NCBI GenBank assembly: GCA_030042755.1
Contig: JASHZC010000301.1
Coordinates: forward strand, 1 to 5,614
Source of the DNA: Vulcanimicrobiota bacterium
Lineage (GTDB): Bacteria; Eremiobacterota; Eremiobacteria; Baltobacterales; Baltobacteraceae
Length of the DNA stretch: 5,614 nucleotides
Direction of reading: 5' to 3'
The stretch's first letter is position 1, and every line of letters begins with the position of its first letter. The translations under genes and the position numbers were made by a program. The notes beneath the pieces are model-generated. The model did no database searches and had not been told where the DNA came from. It saw only the letters and a list, made by a program, of their open reading frames with translations. This document shows, piece by piece, positions 1-4,900 of the stretch.

Positions 1-759
1 CCGCAGAGCGGAAGCGGCATTTGGTCGCGCGCGGGCGCGATCGTCGATCCCGACCCGTCGATGGATGGTCGCGTGTATGTTGCGACGGGCAACGGCGACT
101 TCGACGCCAATCGCGGCGGTGAGGATTACGGAGACTCGGTCCTAGCAATCTCGCGGGACGGGTCGAAGCTCTTCGGCTATTACACCCCGGGAAACTACGC
201 GGAGCTCGATCAGGAGGATATCGATCTCGGAACGGTTTCTCCCGTGTTGCTGCCGCGTGAGTCGGCGAGCCGCACGCCGCTTCTCGCCGTCCAGGGCGGC
301 AAAGACGGAATACTGCGACTGCTCGATCGCCGGCACCTCGGTGGCGTCGACGGCGATGTGCAACGTGTCGATGCCGGGAGCCCGATTTTTGCCGCACCCG
401 CCGTTTGGCGTGATGACCGAGGCGTAACGTGGGTGTATCTCGGACTGCGCAACGGCGTGCGCGCGTATCGGCTCGTTACCGACGCGAACGGCACGAGTCG
501 GCTGGTCGACGGCTGGAGTGCGGACGTGGGAAACACGCGAGAAGGCACGTCGCCCGCAGTGAGCAACGGCGCCGTCTTCGTAGCAATGGATGGTGCAATC
601 TATGCCCTCGACGCGCGGACGGGAGCGACGTTATGGAGCAGCGCGCAATCGAGTGCGGGATCGTCAATCGGTCAAACGCACTGGGAAAGCCCGGTCGTCG
701 CCGGCGGATGGCTCTATTACGCGGACGAAAGCGCGCACCTGAGCGCCTACGGGCCCTAG
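1..759 (+). CDS. PQQ-binding-like beta-propeller repeat protein (5' partial)
   Basis: The frame is open from the first base to a TAG stop at 757-759, so 252 C-terminal residues are visible and the start lies upstream. The ATG at 61 falls inside conserved sequence and is not the start. The protein reads as blades of a quinoprotein-type beta-propeller. VYVATGNGDFD (visible residues 25-35) is followed by DYGDSVLAIS, then DIDLGTVSPVLLP (about 73-85), AVQGGKDGILRLLD (about 97-110), and a classic repeat with ALDARTGATLW (about 202-212). The DxDLG..PVLLP stretch resembles polyvinyl-alcohol-dehydrogenase-like and related PQQ-propeller proteins. Such proteins are usually secreted or periplasmic, but the signal peptide would lie outside the window. 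Whether it binds PQQ and has dehydrogenase activity cannot be judged: the missing part could hold the catalytic residues, and many relatives are non-enzymatic. The gene ends against the convergent SRAP gene with a 4-base overlap. The fold assignment is firm; the function is not. Confidence 0.85.
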   Translation, partial: PQSGSGIWSRAGAIVDPDPSMDGRVYVATGNGDFDANRGGEDYGDSVLAISRDGSKLFGYYTPGNYAELDQEDIDLGTVSPVLLPRESASRTPLLAVQGGKDGILRLLDRRHLGGVDGDVQRVDAGSPIFAAPAVWRDDRGVTWVYLGLRNGVRAYRLVTDANGTSRLVDGWSADVGNTREGTSPAVSNGAVFVAMDGAIYALDARTGATLWSSAQSSAGSSIGQTHWESPVVAGGWLYYADESAHLSAYGP

Positions 760-1373
760 TCGGAGAAGAGCGACTCCTGGACCGGGTCGTTGTCGTCCAG
801 CACGTCGACGGAATCGTAGCGCGCGTCGTTGAGTCGCATCGACGCGGTTCGCGATTGCATTGCGGTAGAATCGTACGGGACGAGTAGTGCGCGCGCGTCG
901 GTTGGGCTCATATCGTGCGGCGCGAGCCAGCGCTCGAGCGTGTCGTCGGCGAGGATGACCGGCATTCGGTCGTGCACTTGCGCGACGAGCGCGTTTGCCG
1001 GGCAGGTGATGATCGCGCAGTCACGGATCTTTCCCGGTCGCCAGATTCCGGCGAATGCGAAGACACGGCCGTCTTTGAGCGTGTAGTAAAACGGCTTGCG
1101 CCCGCGCCATTCGTAGAAGCCATCGGAGAAGATAATGCAGCGGAACGCCACGGGCCGGGCGGCGACCGTTTCGGCTCGCGCGTTGATTCGGCCCTCGATG
1201 CCCCAGTTCAGCAGCTCGACGCGGTCCGTTCCGTCGTTGACGACTCCCAACACGCCCTGTGCCGGTGCGACGTTGAAGCGGGGCAAACGATATTCGCTGA
1301 ACTCCTCGAAACGATAGAGAGGGTATCGGGCACGGATGCGCTCGGGGTCGGTTAGGGTAAAACGTCCGCACAT
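756..1373 (-). CDS. SOS response-associated peptidase family (SRAP; YedK/HMCES-like)
   Basis: This 205-residue protein belongs to the family that forms a covalent thiazolidine link between Cys2 and abasic sites in single-stranded DNA, protecting them during replication. The start is fixed by biology: the chain must begin MCGRF so that Cys2 is exposed after Met removal. The frame stays open 17 codons further upstream, to 1424, but that start would bury the cysteine. The other expected active-site residues are visible: Asn64 in INARAET, Glu88 in DGFYEW and His135 in VHDRMP, with FNVAPAQ at 33-39 and the NWGIEGR strand before Asn64. From memory, E. coli YedK is about 222 residues; the Asn-to-Glu and Glu-to-His spacings here look some 6 and 8 residues shorter, so this is a compact member. 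No strong Shine-Dalgarno precedes the ATG. It is divergent from the NAPRT gene and stands alone, with no repair gene visible beside it. Confidence 0.93.
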   Translation of the reverse strand: MCGRFTLTDPERIRARYPLYRFEEFSEYRLPRFNVAPAQGVLGVVNDGTDRVELLNWGIEGRINARAETVAARPVAFRCIIFSDGFYEWRGRKPFYYTLKDGRVFAFAGIWRPGKIRDCAIITCPANALVAQVHDRMPVILADDTLERWLAPHDMSPTDARALLVPYDSTAMQSRTASMRLNDARYDSVDVLDDNDPVQESLFSD

Positions 1374-1413
1374 TTCAATTCGAGTTTGGTGCGACCACGA
1401 AGATTCACCTGGG

Positions 1414-1428
1414 AACCTTGACAAGGTT
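1414..1428. promoter_or_regulatory. Perfect inverted repeat, candidate operator
   Basis: AACCTTG at 1414-1420 and its exact reverse complement CAAGGTT at 1422-1428 flank a single A. The 15-base element sits 25 bases upstream of the NAPRT start codon and 40 bases upstream of the SRAP start codon, where a dimeric regulator could act on both genes. It does not match the LexA boxes I know (CTGT-N8-ACAG, or GAAC-N4-GTTC). The symmetry is seen directly; a role as an operator is inferred. It is too short, and lacks a T-run, to be an intrinsic terminator. Confidence 0.4.
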
Positions 1429-1443
1429 GATATCGTTCCGCCC

Positions 1444-1448
1444 GGGAG
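1444..1448 (+). promoter_or_regulatory. Ribosome binding site of the NAPRT gene
   Basis: GGGAG lies 5 bases before the ATG at 1454. This decides the start in favour of ATG-1454 over the in-frame TTG at 1418, which would add 12 residues that do not look like family sequence and which sits inside the inverted repeat. Confidence 0.7.
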
Positions 1449-1453
1449 ACGAA

Positions 1454-2767
1454 ATGGAGAAGAGTGCGCTTCTAACGGACCTGTACGAGCTTGCGATGCT
1501 CGACGCGTACGATCGGTACCACATCGATTCTGAGGCGATCTTCGAGCTGTATTTCCGTTCGCTGCCGCCGCAACGCGGCTTTCTGATGGCAGCGGGGCTC
1601 CAGCAAGCCATTGAATTTCTCGAGGGGCTGCACTTTTCGCGTGACGATCTTGCGTTTCTGCGGGGCACCGGCCGCTTTCGCCACGAGTTCATCGAGCGGC
1701 TTGGCGAGTTGCGTTTTACCGGCGATGTCGACGCAATCGCCGAAGGAACCGTCGTCTTTGCCGACGAGCCGATCCTGCGCGTCACCGCATCGATGCCGCA
1801 AGCGCAATTCGTCGAGTCGCGACTCCTCAATCTCCTCCATTTTCAAACGCTCGTTGCGTCCAAGGCGGCTCGATTCGTGCTGGCTGCGCAGGGAAAGCGG
1901 CTCGTTGATTTTGGATTCCGACGAGCCCACGGAGCGGAAGCCGGCGTAATGGCCGCACGGGCGGCGTACATCGCAGGATTCGCCGGCACGGCGACGGTCG
2001 AAGCCGCGCGAGCGTTCGGCATCCCGCTGTTCGGCACGATGGCGCATTCGTTCATCGAAGCGTACGACGACGAAGCGGTAGCCTTCGAGCAATTTGCTCG
2101 CGCACGTCCGGACCACGTCGTCCTCCTCATCGATACCTACGATGTCGAGCGCGCTGCGCACCGCGTCGTCGAGGTTGCGCGGCGTGTGGCAAGCGACGGC
2201 ATCAGCATCGCAGGCGTACGAATCGATAGCGGCGATCTGGTGATGCAGGCGCGCCTCGTGCGCGAGATTCTCGATCGCGGCGGTTTGAGCGCGACGACGA
2301 TCTTCGTCAGCGGGGGACTCGATGAGTATAGCGTCTCTCGTTTCGTTGGCGAAGGAGCGCCGATCGACGGATTTGGTATCGGCACCAGTCTCACGACCTC
2401 GAGCGATGTGCCGGCGCTCGACTGCGGGTACAAACTCGTCGCGTACAACGGCGTTCCGCGCCGAAAACTTTCACCGGGCAAGGCGAATTGGGCCGGCGCA
2501 AAACAAGTCTGGCGCTCGTTTGGACCGGGCGGGCGCATGGCGCGCGATTTGGTCGCGCCCGCGAACGTCGCGTGCGAAGGAAAACCGTTGCTCGCGCCGG
2601 TGCTGCGCGCCGGCAGACGCGTTGCTCCGCCGTCCACGCTCGCCGATATACGCGAGCGCGCGCGTGAGAATCTTGCCGCGTTGCCCGAACGAATCGCCGC
2701 ACTCGAGCCCGCCTCATATGACGTCGAGATCGATGCGGCGTTGCGCGCTCTTCGGGATGACATGTGA
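1454..2767 (+). CDS. pncB: Nicotinate phosphoribosyltransferase
   Basis: A cytoplasmic enzyme of NAD salvage (Preiss-Handler pathway, EC 6.3.4.21): nicotinate + PRPP give nicotinate mononucleotide and pyrophosphate, normally coupled to ATP hydrolysis. The 437-residue chain opens with the family signature LLTDLYELAML (6-16), then ELYFRSLPPQRGF (31-43). The core holds DFGFRRAHG (152-160), GTMAHSF (194-200, whose His198 matches the phosphorylated histidine of the family), RIDSGDL (256-262), VSGGLDE (285-291), GFGIGTSL (306-313) and YKLVAYNG (326-333), followed by the RKLSPGK segment and KQVWR. Length fits the bacterial PncB2-like branch. The start is the ATG with a GGGAG five bases upstream. The dehydrogenase gene follows after 22 bases, suggesting co-transcription. 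No frameshift or missing key residue was seen. The pncB symbol reflects function, not proven orthology with E. coli PncB. Confidence 0.95.
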   Translation: MEKSALLTDLYELAMLDAYDRYHIDSEAIFELYFRSLPPQRGFLMAAGLQQAIEFLEGLHFSRDDLAFLRGTGRFRHEFIERLGELRFTGDVDAIAEGTVVFADEPILRVTASMPQAQFVESRLLNLLHFQTLVASKAARFVLAAQGKRLVDFGFRRAHGAEAGVMAARAAYIAGFAGTATVEAARAFGIPLFGTMAHSFIEAYDDEAVAFEQFARARPDHVVLLIDTYDVERAAHRVVEVARRVASDGISIAGVRIDSGDLVMQARLVREILDRGGLSATTIFVSGGLDEYSVSRFVGEGAPIDGFGIGTSLTTSSDVPALDCGYKLVAYNGVPRRKLSPGKANWAGAKQVWRSFGPGGRMARDLVAPANVACEGKPLLAPVLRAGRRVAPPSTLADIRERARENLAALPERIAALEPASYDVEIDAALRALRDDM

Positions 2768-2789
2768 GGGAACCGGCGAACCGTTGTGC

Positions 2790-3800
2790 ATGCGCGCGAT
2801 GGTTTTGGAACGACCGGCGCCGGTCGAGAGTAATCCGTTGATGCTGCGCGACGTTGAGATTCCGGTTCCCGGAGATGACGAACTTTTGGTTCGCGTGCGC
2901 GCGTGCGGCGTTTGCAGAACCGATCTGCACTTAGCCGAAGGTGAACTACCGCCCAAACACGCTTCGATCGTTCCCGGACACGAGGTCGTGGGCGTCGTCG
3001 AGCGAGCCGGGGTAGAATGCCGGCGATTCAAGCCGGGCGATCGCGTAGGAATCGCATGGTTGCGTGAGACCGACGAAACGTGTCGCTATTGCAATCGCGG
3101 TCGCGAGAATCTTTGCCCGAATGCGCGCTTTACCGGCTGGGACCACAACGGGGGATACGCAGAATTTGCGACGGTTCGCGAATCGTACGCATACGCGATT
3201 CCTGACGCAATCGACGACATATCCGCAGCGCCGCTTCTGTGCGCAGGAATCATCGGCTATCGCGCAATCAAGCGCGCCGGCATCTCACCCGGCATGACCG
3301 TCGGTCTTTATGGCTTCGGCGGTTCCGCGCATCTGGCGCTGCAGGTCCTCAAGCACTGGAAGTGTCGCGTATTCGTCATGAGCCGCGGAGGGGTGCATCG
3401 AGAACTAGCGACCGAACTTGGCGCCGATTGGATCGGCGAGGCCACCGCGTTACCTCCCGCGCCGCTCGACGCGTCGATTCTCTTTGCCCCGGCGGGAGGT
3501 CTCGTGCCGCCCGCAATGCGCGCGCTCGATCGCGGCGGAATTCTCGCCATTGCGGGAATCTATCTCACCGACATCCCGCCGCTGCAGTACGAGCGGGACC
3601 TTTTTTACGAACGTGAGTTACGCAGCGTCACGGCGAACACGCGCGCCGACGGCGAAGAATTTCTTCGAATCGCGGGCCAGATTTCCATAGCTTCTATCAC
3701 CGTTCCGATGCGGCTCGAAGAGGCGAACGATGCGCTTGCGATGCTCAAGCACGATCAGCTGCGCGGCGCCGCCGTGTTGACGATCACTCCACCAGCGTAG
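2790..3800 (+). CDS. Zinc-dependent alcohol dehydrogenase (MDR superfamily, CAD2-like)
   Basis: A 336-residue medium-chain dehydrogenase that should interconvert an alcohol and an aldehyde using NAD(H) or NADP(H); the substrate cannot be told. The N-terminal GroES-like domain has the catalytic zinc ligands Cys42 (ACGVCRTDLH), His64 (VPGHEVVG, with Glu65) and Cys151 (PLLCAG). The structural zinc lobe reads DETCRYCNRGRENLC (95-109): Cys98, Cys101 and Cys109 are present, but the usual first cysteine is Asp95. FTGWDHNGGYAE (114-125) is typical of this subgroup. The Rossmann domain has YGFGGSAH (174-181), and the second beta strand ends in VFVMSRG; Arg199 might favour NADP, a weak inference. MRAMVL is the usual family beginning, so I chose ATG-2790. 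ATG-2799 and an ATG at 2757 overlapping the NAPRT gene are alternatives, and no good Shine-Dalgarno settles it. The 3' end overlaps osmC by 17 bases. Confidence 0.92.
   Translation: MRAMVLERPAPVESNPLMLRDVEIPVPGDDELLVRVRACGVCRTDLHLAEGELPPKHASIVPGHEVVGVVERAGVECRRFKPGDRVGIAWLRETDETCRYCNRGRENLCPNARFTGWDHNGGYAEFATVRESYAYAIPDAIDDISAAPLLCAGIIGYRAIKRAGISPGMTVGLYGFGGSAHLALQVLKHWKCRVFVMSRGGVHRELATELGADWIGEATALPPAPLDASILFAPAGGLVPPAMRALDRGGILAIAGIYLTDIPPLQYERDLFYERELRSVTANTRADGEEFLRIAGQISIASITVPMRLEEANDALAMLKHDQLRGAAVLTITPPA
2811..2826. repeat. 16-base perfect palindrome within the start of the dehydrogenase gene
   Basis: CGACCGGC at 2811-2818 is followed directly by its reverse complement GCCGGTCG at 2819-2826. 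It covers codons 8-13 of the dehydrogenase. As RNA it could fold into a 6-bp GC-rich stem with a GCGC loop about 20 bases after the start codon. In GC-rich coding sequence a chance palindrome of this size is not very unlikely, so no function is claimed. Confidence 0.45.
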
Positions 3801-4224
3801 CGCGAACGCTGATTGGAACTGCGCGCAATGCGTTGCTGATCGGGCACGTTTCCTCCGCCTGCTTTGCATACGCCGCAAACTCGTCCGCCGAAACTCCCGG
3901 AACGATGCCGGCGATCGAAAGCTCGATGCTCGGAACCTTGTAGCCCTGGCCCTCTCGCACGAGAAAGACCGTTGCGGTCGTATCCAGCGACGACGGCGGA
4001 TGACCGGCTCGCGTTAGTACGGCGCTGGTGGCCATCGTGAAGCATGCAGCGTGCGAGGCGGCGAGCAGCTCTTCGGGATTCGTGCCGGGATCGTTCGAAA
4101 ATCGCGTTCCAAACGAATAGGGAGCCGAAACTTTTCCGCTCTCCGTGGTGATGTCTCCATGACCTCTGGCAACGTCTCCGACCCACCGCACCGAGGCAGT
4201 TCTAACGATCTCATCTTGTGCCAT
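3784..4224 (-). CDS. osmC: OsmC family peroxiredoxin-like protein
   Basis: A 146-residue cytoplasmic thiol peroxidase-type protein that reduces organic hydroperoxides and is typically induced by osmotic or oxidative stress. It aligns along its whole length with E. coli OsmC (143 residues) as I remember it: VGDVARGHGDITTESG near the N-terminus, SFGTRFSNDPGTNPEELLAA in the middle, then SHAACFTMA with the peroxidatic Cys61, SLDTTATV, and EETCPISNALR with the second redox Cys127. Arg41 and the Glu51/Glu52 pair match the arginine and glutamate that orient the reactive cysteine. The start ATG (4224-4222) has a GGAG 11 bases upstream inside the end of the YoaK-like gene, only 5 bases away, so the two genes are probably one transcript. 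The stop lies 17 bases inside the convergent dehydrogenase gene. Intact and ordinary; the related Ohr family is less likely because of the clear OsmC-type motifs. Confidence 0.94.
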   Translation of the reverse strand: MAQDEIVRTASVRWVGDVARGHGDITTESGKVSAPYSFGTRFSNDPGTNPEELLAASHAACFTMATSAVLTRAGHPPSSLDTTATVFLVREGQGYKVPSIELSIAGIVPGVSADEFAAYAKQAEETCPISNALRAVPISVRATLVE

Positions 4225-4229
4225 ACGAA

Positions 4230-4886
4230 TTAGATCTCCGCGAGTCTTCGTGCATTTAAGGAAATGACTGTGAGCAGGAGCGCGGCGGCGACCAGCGCGA
4301 CGGCCATGCCGATCTTAAAGAGGAGCAGCGCACCCAGGAGCGCGCCCACAAACATGATGATAACCGAAAACGTGCGGCGCCACAGGCGCGTGTTTTGACC
4401 ACCGACGATCGGCAAGTCCATCGCAATCCCCGTGATCGTCTGCGTCACGACCGTCGTCGTCATGTCCGGAATAGCGAGGCTGCGCACGACTGCATTTTGC
4501 AATCCCATCGAAACGGCGAGGATCGCGGTGATCGCGTAGCCGGCAGGGCCCGCCGGTCCGGCCAGCCACGCCAACAGCGCAGCGAAGAGCATGATCCCGA
4601 TCTTGGCTATGGTCGTGATGGACAGTAAATGGGCGCCGCTCTCGGTGTGCTTGCGGCTCAGCCATCCGCCGAACGCTCCGCCGCACATGAATGCCGCAAC
4701 GGCAATGAGCGAACCGGAAATCGATATGCCCGGGGCGCCGGCAACGGCGAAGCCCAGCAACACCACGTTCCCGGTCATATTCGCGACAAAGACGTGACCG
4801 AGCCCAAGAAAGCTAACCGCATCGATCAGGCCCGACATGAGCGTCAACCCAAAGAGCAAAGGCATCAACGTGCGATCTTCAGCCAA
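4230..4886 (-). CDS. YoaK family (DUF1275) membrane protein
   Basis: A 218-residue inner-membrane protein of the YoaK/DUF1275 family, whose function is not established. The family marks are clear: SGLIDAVSFLGLGHVFVANM with TGN just after it (18-40), and MGLQNAVVRSL (127-137) followed by DMTTTVVTQTITG (141-153). Hydrophobic stretches at about 8-28, 31-50, 57-76, 88-109, 116-135, 173-190 and 193-210 give six or seven membrane segments, and the chain ends in a basic tail. A GPAGPAG turn joins two of the helices. The predicted start is a TTG (4886-4884) with AGG six bases upstream; the next start is the ATG at 4865-4863, which would remove 7 residues and still keep the first helix. The gene begins 14 bases after the XdhC-family stop and ends 5 bases before osmC, so a shared transcript is likely. 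Co-location with a peroxidase does not by itself define a substrate. Confidence 0.9.
   Translation of the reverse strand: MAEDRTLMPLLFGLTLMSGLIDAVSFLGLGHVFVANMTGNVVLLGFAVAGAPGISISGSLIAVAAFMCGGAFGGWLSRKHTESGAHLLSITTIAKIGIMLFAALLAWLAGPAGPAGYAITAILAVSMGLQNAVVRSLAIPDMTTTVVTQTITGIAMDLPIVGGQNTRLWRRTFSVIIMFVGALLGALLLFKIGMAVALVAAALLLTVISLNARRLAEI
4236..4239 (-). promoter_or_regulatory. Probable ribosome binding site of osmC
   Basis: On the minus strand GGAG lies 11 bases before the osmC ATG, within the last codons of the upstream membrane-protein gene. The spacing is slightly long. Its position suggests that ribosomes finishing the upstream gene could pass directly to osmC. Confidence 0.5.
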
Positions 4887-4892
4887 CCCAAA

Positions 4893-4895
4893 CCT
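4893..4895 (-). promoter_or_regulatory. Weak ribosome binding site supporting the TTG start of the YoaK-like gene
   Basis: Minus-strand ACAGG ends six bases before the TTG at 4886-4884 and lies in the 14-base gap after the XdhC-family stop. The alternative ATG at 4865 has only GAAG at a poorer distance. This favours TTG but is not decisive. Confidence 0.4.
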
Positions 4896-4900
4896 GTCTT

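Larger units (their letters stand above)
1374..1453. promoter_or_regulatory. Divergent intergenic region between SRAP and NAPRT genes
   Basis: These 80 bases separate two divergently transcribed genes and must hold the promoter of each, unless transcription enters from elsewhere. I could not place a convincing -35/-10 pair on either strand. TTGACA at 1418-1423 looks like a -35 box, but the bases 16-18 further on (gcccgg) are not a -10, and the match is partly a by-product of the inverted repeat that contains it. The opposite strand has TTGTCA at the same place with no good -10 either. Confidence 0.5.

Noticed and set aside
429..887. 152-codon plus-strand open frame across the end of the propeller gene
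   Set aside because: Arginine-rich translation with no domain, overlapping two well-supported genes; a frame shadow common in GC-rich DNA.
915..1355. 146-codon plus-strand open frame antisense to the SRAP gene
   Set aside because: Fully inside a confident gene on the other strand, with no own start signal or known motif.
1418..1423. TTGACA as a -35 box for the NAPRT gene
   Set aside because: No -10 at a workable spacing, and a start site placed from it would fall at or beyond the ribosome binding site.
1374..1424. Extension of the SRAP gene to an upstream start at 1424 (222 residues)
   Set aside because: Cys2 of MCGRF must be at the N-terminus for the family's chemistry; 17 added residues would block it, and the extension covers the divergent promoter region.
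1418..1453. TTG at 1418 as the NAPRT start
   Set aside because: The ATG at 1454 has GGGAG at five bases; the extra 12 residues look unlike family sequence and the TTG lies inside the inverted repeat.
1472..2161. 229-codon minus-strand open frame antisense to the NAPRT gene
   Set aside because: The sense strand encodes clear NAPRT motifs throughout; the antisense product is low-complexity in charge and has no recognisable family.
2322..2789. Long upstream extension of the dehydrogenase frame into the NAPRT gene (492 residues in all)
   Set aside because: The extension is an out-of-frame reading of conserved NAPRT sequence; family proteins begin at MRAMVL.
3794..3810. AGCGT-7-ACGCT hairpin as a terminator between the dehydrogenase and osmC
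   Set aside because: The stem is only five pairs and no T-run follows on either strand.
4543..4559. CCGGC-7-GCCGG inverted repeat within the YoaK-like gene
   Set aside because: It arises from codons for the GPAGPAG turn, lies inside coding sequence and has only a 5-bp stem.
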